64,000 nt of DNA, from positions 62,001-126,000 of the forward strand of contig NZ_JAHBDK010000012.1 in the NCBI RefSeq assembly GCF_019956415.1. The letters run 5' to 3'. This document shows, piece by piece, positions 53,920 to 62,858 of this stretch (its first letter is position 1; every line of letters begins with the position of its first letter). The notes beneath the pieces were generated by a model, which saw only the letters and a list, made by a program, of their open reading frames with translations, was not told the origin of the DNA and searched no databases. Position numbers and translations under genes: made by a program. The stretch is from Pseudomonas sp. GL-B-19. Lineage in GTDB: Bacteria; Pseudomonadota; Gammaproteobacteria; Pseudomonadales; Pseudomonadaceae.

Positions 53920-55278
53920 ATGAAATTTGCACAAACCGTGTTGGCTGCCTCGCTGGCGATGATCGTCGCCGCCCAGGCACACGCCGCTGTTTCGGCTCAA
54001 GACGCCGCCAAACTGGGCACCAGCCTGACCCTGGTCGGCGCTGAAAAAGCCGGTAATGCCGATGGTTCCATCCCCGCCTATGACGGCGGCTTGACCACGC
54101 CGCCGGCCAGTTTCAAGGCCGGTGACAGCATGCGTCCGGACCCGTTCGCTGCTGAAAAGCCGCTGCTGGTCATCGACGGCAAAAACGTCGATCAGTACAA
54201 AGGCCTGCTCAGCGCCACCACGGCGGAACTGGCCAAGCGTTTCCCGACCTTCAAAGTCGAGGTGTACCCGACTCACCGCACCGTCGCGCTGCCTAAAGCC
54301 ATCCTCGACAACGGCGTGAAAAACGCCACCGGCGCCAAGTCCCTTGAAGGCGGCCTGGCCATCGACAACGTGCTGCCGGGCGTGCCTTTCCCGATTCCGC
54401 AATCGGGTAACGAAGCGATGTGGAACTTCCTGCTGCGCTATCAGGGTGTGAGCATCAACTCCAAGTACGACTCCTGGAACGTTGACTCCGCAGGCGTTCC
54501 AAGCCTGGCGACCACCGGGATGGCGTTCATTTCTTATCCGATCTACGAAAACCTGGCGCAGCCGATCAGCAGTGCTGACGTGTACTACCAGATGAAGTTG
54601 CAGTACACCGGCCCGGCGCGTCGTGCCGGCGAAGCGGTGATGCTCAAGGACGCCGCCAACCCGCTGCAACAACCACGTCGTGCCTGGCAGTACTTGCCTG
54701 GTCAGCGCCGTGTGAAGCTGGCACCGAACCTGGCCTACGACACGCCTAACCCAGGCACCGCCGGCGCCGGTACATACGACGACGTCTTCGTATTCAACGG
54801 TGCGCTGGATCGCTACGACTGGAAGTTGGTCGGCAAGCAGGAAATGATCGTGCCTTACAACACCTACAAGCTGACCTACGTCCAGGATCCGAAGTCGATC
54901 ACGACTCCGAACCACCTGGCCCCGGACTTCGTTCGTTGGGAAAAACACCGTGTATGGGTCGTCGAGGGCAACCTCAAGGCTGGCGCTCGTCACATCTACC
55001 AGAAGCGTCGCTTCTACCTTGACGAAGACAGCTGGACCGCTTTGGCCTCGGATCAATATGACGCTCGTGGTCAGCTCTACCGTGGTTCGTTTGCCTTCCT
55101 CAGCCAAAGCTATGACAAGCAGGTCCCTGACTCCACTCCGTTCATGATCTATGACCTGGTGGGCGGTTCCTACAACATCAACGGTGTAGTCGGCCCGTAC
55201 GGCGGCATCAAGTACATCGATCCGCTCTCCAAGGCGCAGTGGTCGTCGGAGTCCCTGGCGGGCGCCGGCATTCGCTAA
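53920..55278 (+). CDS. DUF1329 periplasmic/outer-membrane lipid-binding-like protein
   Basis: A 452-aa protein with a signal peptide (cleavage near AHA-AV). Family blocks: AKLGTSLTLVGAEKAGNADGS-type opening, GIPFPIP-type (GVPFPIPQSGNEAMWN), GPARRAGEAVMLKDAAN, and the C-terminal FYLDEDSWTALASDQYDARG. DUF1329 has a LolA/LolB-like lipoprotein-carrier fold. It follows DUF1302 by 54 bases, the usual pairing. Confidence 0.88.
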   Translation: MKFAQTVLAASLAMIVAAQAHAAVSAQDAAKLGTSLTLVGAEKAGNADGSIPAYDGGLTTPPASFKAGDSMRPDPFAAEKPLLVIDGKNVDQYKGLLSATTAELAKRFPTFKVEVYPTHRTVALPKAILDNGVKNATGAKSLEGGLAIDNVLPGVPFPIPQSGNEAMWNFLLRYQGVSINSKYDSWNVDSAGVPSLATTGMAFISYPIYENLAQPISSADVYYQMKLQYTGPARRAGEAVMLKDAANPLQQPRRAWQYLPGQRRVKLAPNLAYDTPNPGTAGAGTYDDVFVFNGALDRYDWKLVGKQEMIVPYNTYKLTYVQDPKSITTPNHLAPDFVRWEKHRVWVVEGNLKAGARHIYQKRRFYLDEDSWTALASDQYDARGQLYRGSFAFLSQSYDKQVPDSTPFMIYDLVGGSYNINGVVGPYGGIKYIDPLSKAQWSSESLAGAGIR

Positions 55279-55427
55279 GCAAACCGCAACAAAGCGTCCA
55301 ACGGTCCACGGCCCACAAGGCCGTGTGACCGCGCGAGGGTCGGTGCAAGCCGATCATCGCGGCGACAGTTTTTAACGTCGGGCTGCACATTGCAGTCCCT
55401 GACGCGGTTTTCCCAAGAGGACGCGGT

Positions 55428-56516
55428 ATGGGTTCGTACAAAAAGTACCTGCAGTTGGCGTTTGGCGCCGTGCTTGTCTTGTCGCAGGGCGTCACTCAGG
55501 CGGCCGGCTATATCGATGTGCTGGATCTGCCCGCCAAAGTCAGTGCGTTGGCAGTCAGCAGTCCGTTGTCCGGCATGACCCGCGCAGGCGACCGATTGGT
55601 AGCCGTCGGGCAGCGTGGACACATTCTCTATTCAGATGACAGCGGCAAACACTGGCAGCAAGCAGCTGTGCCAGTGAGTGCCGATCTCAGTGCTGTGAAT
55701 TTTCCATCGGCCAGGGAAGGCTGGGCGGTCGGCAATGATGGCGTGGTGTTGCACAGCAGCGATGCTGGCGTGACCTGGCGCAAGCAATTGGACGGCCGTC
55801 AGATCGGTGAATTACTGGTCAAGCATTATGGTGCGTTGGCGAGTGCCGAACCTGACAACGAAGAATGGTCGCATTGGGCCGCCGAAGGCCAGCGACTGAT
55901 GGAGCAGGGCGCGGACAAACCCTTGCTCGACGTCTGGTTTGCCAATGAGCAGGTCGGCTATGTGGTCGGCGTGTTCAACCTGATTCTGCGTACTGAAGAC
56001 GGTGGCCAAACCTGGACCCCGTATCAGGACCGCACCGACAACCCGCAAGGCTTTCACCTCAACGCCATTGCCTCGACCGGTGACGGCTTGTACATCGCCG
56101 GCGAGCAGGGCCTGTTGCTCAAATGGGATGACGCCAGCCAGCGCTTCGCCGCCGTGCCGACGCCTTATCAGGGCAGCTTTTTCGGCGTGCTCGGCAAGCC
56201 AGGGGAAGTGCTCGTCTATGGCTTGCGCGGCAACGTATTGCGCAGCACCGACGGCGGCCAGAGTTGGACCGCGCTGGACAGCGGCCTGCGCATCAGTATC
56301 ACCGCCGGCCTCATCGATGACCGTGGCGACTACCGCCTGTTCACCCTGGGTGGGCAGATGCTGGTCAGCCAGGGCACTGGCGCGCAATTGCACCTGGTTC
56401 AGCAACCCGTACCGACGCCGGTAGCCGGCGCCACCGAGGCCACCAACGGCTCGCTGGTGGTGGCTGGTTTGCGTGGTGCCTTGGCGCTGTCCGTCGATAA
56501 GACCTCGAACCCTTAA
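55428..56516 (+). CDS. YCF48-like beta-propeller protein
   Basis: A 362-aa secreted protein (signal peptide, cleavage near TQA-AG) with repeated BNR/YCF48-type blades: GHILYSDDSGKHWQQ, GVVLHSSDAGVTWRKQ, LILRTEDGGQTWTPY, NVLRSTDGGQSWTAL. These propellers often accompany the DUF1329 and RND genes and may help assemble or gate the transport complex. The next gene starts 15 bases after its stop. Confidence 0.85.
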   Translation: MGSYKKYLQLAFGAVLVLSQGVTQAAGYIDVLDLPAKVSALAVSSPLSGMTRAGDRLVAVGQRGHILYSDDSGKHWQQAAVPVSADLSAVNFPSAREGWAVGNDGVVLHSSDAGVTWRKQLDGRQIGELLVKHYGALASAEPDNEEWSHWAAEGQRLMEQGADKPLLDVWFANEQVGYVVGVFNLILRTEDGGQTWTPYQDRTDNPQGFHLNAIASTGDGLYIAGEQGLLLKWDDASQRFAAVPTPYQGSFFGVLGKPGEVLVYGLRGNVLRSTDGGQSWTALDSGLRISITAGLIDDRGDYRLFTLGGQMLVSQGTGAQLHLVQQPVPTPVAGATEATNGSLVVAGLRGALALSVDKTSNP

Positions 56517-56531
56517 AGCGAGAACCCAGAC

Positions 56532-59066
56532 ATGGGCAATATAAAACAAGAAGCCATGCCGGTGATCCGCGACATGCGTGATTTCGACCGTCGCTCCGGC
56601 AACCTGCTGGAACGGCTGGTGTTTAACTACCGCCCTGTGTTCATGCTGATGATGGCGCTTGCCACCGTGGTGCTGGGCTTCATGGCGGTCACTCGTCTGG
56701 AGCTGCGTCCCAGCTTCGAAAAAATGATTCCGCAGAGCCAGCCGTACATCCAGAATTTCTTGGAAAACCGCCAGTCGCTGCGTGGTTTGGGCAACTCGGT
56801 ACGCGTGGTGGTGGAAAACACCCAGGGCGATATTTTCGACCCTGAATACCTGGACGTGCTCAAGCAGGTCAACGATCAGTTGTTCCTCACCGAGGGCGTC
56901 GACCGGGCCTGGATGAAGTCGTTGTGGAGCCCGGCCGTGCGCTGGACCGAAGTCACCGAGGAAGGTTTCCAGGGTGGCTCGGTGATGCCCGACACCTACC
57001 AGGGCAACCCGGAAGAAATCGAGCAACTGCGCCAGAACATTTCCCGTGCCGGTATCGTCGGCAGCCTGGTGGCCAGCGACTTCAAATCCAGCATGCTGAT
57101 CGTGCCGCTGATGGACAAGGCCTCGGCCACTGGTCAGAGCATCAATTACCATCAGTTCTCGCAGATGCTCGAAGAGCAGTTGCGCGACAAGATCGAATAC
57201 GGCGGTGACAGTGCCGCGCGCAAGTCCGGCGAAGAAGGCAAGGGCCACTACAAGGTCCGGGTGATCGGTTTTGCCAAATTGATGGGCGACCTGATCGATG
57301 GCCTGATTCAGGTGATGATGTTCTTCGGCCTGGCCGTGATCACCTCGCTGATCATCATTTACGGCTACACCCGTTGCGTGCGCAGCACCCTGCTGGTGGT
57401 CGGCTGTTCGCTGATCGCGGTGGTCTGGCAGCTGGGCATCGTCGCCTGGCTGGGCTATGCCATCGACCCGTACTCGGTGCTGGTGCCGTTCCTGATCTTC
57501 GCCATCGGCGTGTCCCACGCCGCGCAGAAGATGAACGGCATCATGCAGGACATCGCCCGTGGCACCCACAAACTGATCGCCGCGCGCTACACCTTCCGCC
57601 GTCTGTTCATTGCCGGCGTCACCGCGCTGCTGGCCGACGCTGTGGGCTTTGCCGTGTTGATGCTGATCGACATTCCGGTGATCCAGGACCTGGCGATCAC
57701 CGCCAGTATCGGTGTCGCGGTGTTGATCTTCACCTCGCTGCTGCTGATGCCGGTGGCGCTGTCGTATGTCGGCGTCGGCGCCAAGGCGGCCGAACGCGCC
57801 CTGAAGATCGACACCCGCGCCGACCGGCACAAAGGCTTCGGCAAATTGTGGGACGCACTCGACCGCTTCACCACCCGCAAGTGGGCTACCGGCGCGGTAC
57901 TGGTCGCGCTGTTGATGGGCATCGGCGGCTTCATGGTCAGCCTGAACCTGAAGATTGGCGACCTGGAAAGTGGCGCACCGGAGCTGCGTGCCGATTCGCG
58001 CTACAACCGTGACAACGCCTACATCACCCAGCATTACGCGCTGTCCAGCGACCTGTTCGCGGTGATGATCAAGACTGCGCCGGAAGGTTGCCTGAACTAC
58101 AAGACGCTGGTGCTGGCCGACCGTCTGGCCTGGGAACTGCAACAAGATCCGGGTGTGCGGGCGACGACGTCGCTGGTCAACGCCGTGCGGCAAATCACCG
58201 CCGGGACCTACGAAGGCAACCCCAAGCTCAACAGCATCCAGCGCAACCAGGACGTGCTGAACTACGCCGCGCAGCAAGCCTCGGTCAACTCCCCGGAGCT
58301 GTTCAACAACAATTGCTCGCTGATGCCGGTGATTGCCTTCCTCAAGGACCACAAGGCCGAAACCCTGGACTCGGTGGTCGCCATCGCCGACAAGTTTGCC
58401 AAGGAAAACAGCACCGAAGATCGCCAGTTCCTGCTGGCCGCCGGCAGCGCCGGTATCGAAGCGGCGACCAACATCGTGGTGCGCGAGGCGAATCACACCA
58501 TGCTGCTGTACGTCTACGCAGCGGTGACCCTGTTCTGCCTGATCACCTTCCGCAGCTGGCGCGCGACGCTGGTCGCGCTGTTGCCACTGGTCCTGACCTC
58601 GATCCTCTGCGAAGCCTTGATGGTGGCCATGGGCATCGGCGTGAAAGTGGCGACGTTGCCGGTGATCGCGCTGGGGGTGGGGATCGGCGTGGACTACGCG
58701 CTGTACCTGCTGAGTGTGCAGTTGCATTTCCAGCGTCAAGGCTTGTCGCTGTCCGAGTCGTACCGTAACGCGGTGTCGTTCACCGGTCGCGTGGTTGGCC
58801 TGGTCGGCATCACCCTGGCGGCGGGCGTGGTGTGCTGGGTCTGGTCGCCGATCAAGTTTCAGGCGGACATGGGCATCCTGCTGACGTTCATGTTCCTGTG
58901 GAACATGCTCGGCGCACTGATCCTGATTCCTGCGCTGTCGTATTTCCTGCTGCGCGAAAAATCGCTGGAGACTCATCCAGCTGCGGATGACCTGGGGGTG
59001 CCTGCCAATGAAGCCGGCACCTCCCACGCTCCGCTTGTTCCTCATGCATTGACTACTCCTGAGTAA
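56532..59066 (+). CDS. RND/MMPL-family transporter
   Basis: An 844-aa inner-membrane protein with twelve predicted spans in two halves, each with a large periplasmic loop. It opens with one span (FMLMMALATVVLGFMA) and has sets of spans at about residues 255-410 and 645-815, with GVGIGVDYALYLLSVQL in the second half. It belongs to the MMPL/HAE3-type lipid exporters and importers. Clustered with DUF1302, DUF1329 and YCF48 genes, it likely moves a lipid substrate across the envelope. Confidence 0.9.
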   Translation: MGNIKQEAMPVIRDMRDFDRRSGNLLERLVFNYRPVFMLMMALATVVLGFMAVTRLELRPSFEKMIPQSQPYIQNFLENRQSLRGLGNSVRVVVENTQGDIFDPEYLDVLKQVNDQLFLTEGVDRAWMKSLWSPAVRWTEVTEEGFQGGSVMPDTYQGNPEEIEQLRQNISRAGIVGSLVASDFKSSMLIVPLMDKASATGQSINYHQFSQMLEEQLRDKIEYGGDSAARKSGEEGKGHYKVRVIGFAKLMGDLIDGLIQVMMFFGLAVITSLIIIYGYTRCVRSTLLVVGCSLIAVVWQLGIVAWLGYAIDPYSVLVPFLIFAIGVSHAAQKMNGIMQDIARGTHKLIAARYTFRRLFIAGVTALLADAVGFAVLMLIDIPVIQDLAITASIGVAVLIFTSLLLMPVALSYVGVGAKAAERALKIDTRADRHKGFGKLWDALDRFTTRKWATGAVLVALLMGIGGFMVSLNLKIGDLESGAPELRADSRYNRDNAYITQHYALSSDLFAVMIKTAPEGCLNYKTLVLADRLAWELQQDPGVRATTSLVNAVRQITAGTYEGNPKLNSIQRNQDVLNYAAQQASVNSPELFNNNCSLMPVIAFLKDHKAETLDSVVAIADKFAKENSTEDRQFLLAAGSAGIEAATNIVVREANHTMLLYVYAAVTLFCLITFRSWRATLVALLPLVLTSILCEALMVAMGIGVKVATLPVIALGVGIGVDYALYLLSVQLHFQRQGLSLSESYRNAVSFTGRVVGLVGITLAAGVVCWVWSPIKFQADMGILLTFMFLWNMLGALILIPALSYFLLREKSLETHPAADDLGVPANEAGTSHAPLVPHALTTPE

Positions 59067-59073
59067 GTTCACT

Positions 59074-60852
59074 ATGTCCGAATACAAAGCTCCCTTGCGC
59101 GACATGCGCTTCGTCCTCAATGAAGTCTTTGAGGTGTCCAAGCTATGGGCCAGTTTGCCTGGCCTGGCCGAGGTCATTGACGAAGAGACGGCTGCCGCGA
59201 TCCTTGAAGAGGCCGGCAAGATCACGGGTGAAGTGATCGCACCGCTGAACCGCAGTGCCGACGAACAAGGCTGCACCTGGACCAACGGCGCGGTCACCGC
59301 GCCAGACGGTTTTGTCGCCGCGTATCAGGCGTTCGCCGAAGGCGGTTGGGTCGGCGTCGGTGGTGATCCGCAGTTTGGTGGCATGGGCATGCCCAAGGCG
59401 ATTTCGGCTCAAGTCGAAGAGATGGTCAACTCGGCCGGCCTGTCCTTCGGCCTGTACCCGATGCTGACTGCCGGCGCGTGCCTGTCGATCAACGCCCACG
59501 CCAGCGAAGAACTCAAAGAACGTTACCTGCCAAACATGTACGCCGGCACTTGGACCGGTTCGATGTGCCTGACCGAGGCCCATGCCGGTACCGACCTGGG
59601 CCTGATTCGCACCCGCGCCGAGCCTCAGGCCGACGGCAGCTACAAGGTTAGTGGCAGCAAGATCTTCATCACCGGCGGTGAGCACGACCTGACCGAAAAC
59701 ATCATTCACCTGGTACTGGCCCGACTGCCGGATGCGCCGGCCGGCCCCAAGGGTATTTCCCTGTTTCTGGTGCCCAAGGTGCTGGTCAATGCCGACGGTT
59801 CCCTGGGCGAGCGCAACGCGCTGTCCTGCGGCTCCATCGAGCACAAGATGGGAATCAAGGCCTCCGCCACCTGCGTGATGAACTTTGACGGCGCCACTGG
59901 CTGGATCGTCGATGCGCCGAACAAGGGCTTGGCGGCGATGTTCACCATGATGAACTACGAGCGTCTGGGCGTAGGCATTCAGGGTCTGTCGCTGGGCGAG
60001 CGCTCGTATCAGAACGCCGTCGAATACGCCCGTGACCGTCTGCAAAGCCGTTCGCCAACGGGTGCACAGAACAAGGACAAGGTTGCCGACCCAATCATCG
60101 TCCACCCGGACGTGCGGCGCATGTTGTTGACCATGAAAGCCTTGAACGAAGGCGGTCGTGCGTTCTCCAGCTACGTGGCCCTGCAACTGGACACCGCCAA
60201 GTACAGCGAAGACCAGGCAACCCGCAATCGTGCGCAAGAGCTGGTGTCGCTGCTGACCCCGGTGGCCAAGGCGTTTCTGACCGACATGGGGCTGGAGACT
60301 ACCATCCACGGCCAGCAGATTTTCGGCGGCCACGGCTATATCCGCGAGTGGGGCCAGGAGCAACTGGTGCGTGACGTGCGCATCACCCAGATCTACGAAG
60401 GCACCAACGGCATCCAGTCGCTGGACCTGGTCGGGCGCAAGATCGTTGGCAGTGGCGGGGCGCTTTACCGCTTGTTCGCCTCCGAAATTCGCGACTTCGC
60501 CGCCAACGCCAGCGAGGAACTCAACGAGTTCAGCAAGCCGTTGAACGCTGCCGTGGACACGCTCGACGAGTTGACCGCATGGGTGTTGGACCGGGCAAAA
60601 GCCAACCCGAATGAAATCGGCGCGGCCTCGGTCGAGTACCTGCAAGCCTTCGGTTACGTGGCCTACGCCTACATGTGGGCACTGATGGCCAAGACCGCCA
60701 TCGGCAAGCAAGCCGAGGACGACTTCTACGTCAGCAAACTGGCCACCGCACGCTTCTACTTCGCTCGCCTACTACCGCGCATTCATTCATTGAGCGCTTC
60801 GGTCAAGGCCGGAAGCGAGTGCCTCTACCAACTGGACGCAACGCAGTTCTGA
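59074..60852 (+). CDS. Acyl-CoA dehydrogenase
   Basis: A 592-aa FAD enzyme that introduces the alpha-beta double bond in acyl-CoA. Landmarks: MCLTEAHAGTDLGLIRTRAE, KIFITGGEHDL, the FAD and catalytic region near MNYERLGVGIQGLSLGERSY, and HGYIREWGQEQLVRDVRITQIYEGTNGIQ with its catalytic Glu. The C-terminal extension (residues 470-592) is that of long-chain or ETF-type family members. It follows the transporter gene by 7 bases. Confidence 0.92.
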   Translation: MSEYKAPLRDMRFVLNEVFEVSKLWASLPGLAEVIDEETAAAILEEAGKITGEVIAPLNRSADEQGCTWTNGAVTAPDGFVAAYQAFAEGGWVGVGGDPQFGGMGMPKAISAQVEEMVNSAGLSFGLYPMLTAGACLSINAHASEELKERYLPNMYAGTWTGSMCLTEAHAGTDLGLIRTRAEPQADGSYKVSGSKIFITGGEHDLTENIIHLVLARLPDAPAGPKGISLFLVPKVLVNADGSLGERNALSCGSIEHKMGIKASATCVMNFDGATGWIVDAPNKGLAAMFTMMNYERLGVGIQGLSLGERSYQNAVEYARDRLQSRSPTGAQNKDKVADPIIVHPDVRRMLLTMKALNEGGRAFSSYVALQLDTAKYSEDQATRNRAQELVSLLTPVAKAFLTDMGLETTIHGQQIFGGHGYIREWGQEQLVRDVRITQIYEGTNGIQSLDLVGRKIVGSGGALYRLFASEIRDFAANASEELNEFSKPLNAAVDTLDELTAWVLDRAKANPNEIGAASVEYLQAFGYVAYAYMWALMAKTAIGKQAEDDFYVSKLATARFYFARLLPRIHSLSASVKAGSECLYQLDATQF

Positions 60853-60953
60853 TTGCCAGGCCCCCGCGACTCCCGGCACCGCGTCGGGAGTCGATTGCAC
60901 CTGTGTGCACCGAGGGGCACTGAGCCAACAATAAAGGACCAGGAACTCTAATC

Positions 60954-62597
60954 ATGATGGCGACAAAAATAATTCCGCCCGCCGAAGGCGCCTATGCCTA
61001 CCCCTTGCTGATCAAGCAATTATTGCTGTCCGGTGTGCGCTACGAGCCGGGTCGGGAAATCGTCTATGCCGACAAACTGCGCTACAGCTACGAGACGCTC
61101 AACAAGCGGATTCGCAGACTGGCCAACGCCTTGACGGCAGCCGGCGTGAAAGCCGGTGACACCGTGGCGCTGATGGACTGGGACAGCCATCGCTACCTGG
61201 AATGCTTCTTTGCCGTACCGATGATTGGTGCGGTGTTGCATACGGTGAACATCCGTCTTTCTCCGGATCAAGTGCTCTTCACCATGAACCACGCCGAAGA
61301 CGATCTGGTGCTGGTGCATGATGACTTCCTGCCTTTGCTCGAACAGATCCAGGGTCAACTCACGACCGTCAAAGGTTACCTGCAACTGACGGACGACACG
61401 GCTACCGAAACGTCGTTGCCGGTGTTGGGTGAGTACGAGCACCTGCTGTCCCAAGCGTCAGACCAATATGAATTCCCCGATTTCGATGAGAACTCGGTCG
61501 CAACCCTGTTCTACACCACCGGCACCACCGGCGACCCGAAAGGGGTGTATTTCACCCACCGCCAATTGGTCCTGCACACCTTGAACGCCGTCGGCACCCT
61601 GGGTGTCTATCAAGGCCAGCCGCTGCTGCGTTCCGATGACGTGTATATGCCCATCACGCCGATGTTTCACGTGCATGCGTGGGGTGTGCCGTATGTCGCC
61701 ACCCTGATGGGGATCAAACAGGTGTACCCGGGCCGCTATGAGCCCAACACCCTGGTCAAACTTTATCGTGAGGAGAAGGTCACCTTTTCCCATTGCGTAC
61801 CGACCATTTTGCAGATGATCCTGAACTGCGAAGCCGGGAAACAGACTCGTTTTGATGGCTGGAAAATGCTCCTGGGCGGCAGCGCGCTGACTCTCGGTAT
61901 CGCCAGCGAAGCCAGCGCCAAAGGCATGGTGGTGCACAGCGGTTATGGCATGTCGGAAACCTGCCCGCTGCTGTGCCTGAGTTACCTGCGTGATGACGTG
62001 CTCAAACAACCCATGCAAGAACAATTGGCTACCCGCATCAAGACCGGCACACCGGTGCCCATGGTTGACCTGAAAATCATCGATGCCAGCGGCAACGATG
62101 TTGCCCATGACGGTGAGTCGTTGGGCGAAATCGTGGTCCGCGCGCCTTGGCTGACCCAGGGGTATTTGAAAGAACCCGAAAAGGGCGCCGAGCTCTGGCT
62201 CGACGGTTGGATGCACACGGGCGACATGGCTTCGATCGACCCGATGGGTGGCGTCGAAATCAAAGACCGCATCAAGGACGTGATCAAGACGGGCGGCGAG
62301 TGGATCAGCTCGCTGGAACTGGAGAGCCTGATCAGCGAACACGCCGCAGTGATGTCCGTCGCGGTCGTCGGCATCGTCGATGAACAGTGGGGCGAGCGGC
62401 CCATGGCCATGGTGGTGTGCGAGCCGGGGCAGTACCTCGACAAGCAGCTACTCGAAGCGCACCTGCTGACGTTTGTCGAGTGTGGGCGCATCAACAAATG
62501 GGCAATCCCCAAGCAGTTCAAGTTCGTCGCCGAGATCCCCAGGACCAGCGTCGGCAAAATCAACAAGAAGCTGATTCGGGAAACCGCGTCGAACTGA
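60954..62597 (+). CDS. Fatty-acyl-CoA ligase
   Basis: A 547-aa AMP-binding enzyme that activates a carboxylic acid to its CoA ester. Motifs: FYTTGTTGDPKGV (P-loop) near residue 190, GYGMSETCPL near 330, WMHTGDMASIDP near 420, DRIKDVIKTGGEWISS, and the catalytic Lys region RTSVGKINKK at the end. It is similar to medium-chain ligases of pseudomonads. With the dehydrogenase it would start beta-oxidation of the transported lipid acid. The 3' end is closed by a terminator. The gap before it (about 100 bases) contains AAAGGACCAGG. Confidence 0.92.
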   Translation: MMATKIIPPAEGAYAYPLLIKQLLLSGVRYEPGREIVYADKLRYSYETLNKRIRRLANALTAAGVKAGDTVALMDWDSHRYLECFFAVPMIGAVLHTVNIRLSPDQVLFTMNHAEDDLVLVHDDFLPLLEQIQGQLTTVKGYLQLTDDTATETSLPVLGEYEHLLSQASDQYEFPDFDENSVATLFYTTGTTGDPKGVYFTHRQLVLHTLNAVGTLGVYQGQPLLRSDDVYMPITPMFHVHAWGVPYVATLMGIKQVYPGRYEPNTLVKLYREEKVTFSHCVPTILQMILNCEAGKQTRFDGWKMLLGGSALTLGIASEASAKGMVVHSGYGMSETCPLLCLSYLRDDVLKQPMQEQLATRIKTGTPVPMVDLKIIDASGNDVAHDGESLGEIVVRAPWLTQGYLKEPEKGAELWLDGWMHTGDMASIDPMGGVEIKDRIKDVIKTGGEWISSLELESLISEHAAVMSVAVVGIVDEQWGERPMAMVVCEPGQYLDKQLLEAHLLTFVECGRINKWAIPKQFKFVAEIPRTSVGKINKKLIRETASN

Positions 62598-62639
62598 CGG
62601 TTGAAACCGCTGGGTTCTAGCCTCCTGAGGTAGATAAAC

Positions 62640-62673
62640 AAACGTGGCGTGAGGGAAACCTCACGCCACGTTT
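62640..62673 (+). terminator. Rho-independent terminator of the lipid cluster
   Basis: Perfect 15-bp stem (62640-62654 with 62659-62673), loop GAAA, then GCGTTTTAG. It can act in both directions. Confidence 0.93.
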
Positions 62674-62810
62674 GCGTTTTAGCTTGCCTGTTGTTTGTGG
62701 ATGCATATTTACGGATTTTCCCTACAGGCATCGCCTACTTCTCTGACTTCTTTCCTGACTGATCCCCTGCAAAGTCTCGCGCGCCCCATTTTCTGCGCGA
62801 GGGATTGCTC

Positions 62811-62858
62811 ATGTTCGACCCGATTTTCCACTCCACTCCATGCCGTTCGGTGCGTTGA
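62811..62858 (+). CDS. Short frame overlapping the start of the last gene
   Basis: Fifteen codons MFDPIFHSTPCRSVR with GAGGG 7 bases upstream, ending in TGATG that overlaps the ATG of the next frame. Either a leader peptide for coupling, or the true 5' end of that gene cut off by a one-base indel near 62838. Confidence 0.45.
   Translation: MFDPIFHSTPCRSVR

Noticed and set aside
55812..59297. 1161-aa minus-strand open frame.
   Set aside because: His/Gln/Arg-rich low-information product opposite the YCF48-like and RND genes; typical GC-rich shadow.
59143..60711. 522-aa minus-strand open frame.
   Set aside because: Shadow of the acyl-CoA dehydrogenase.
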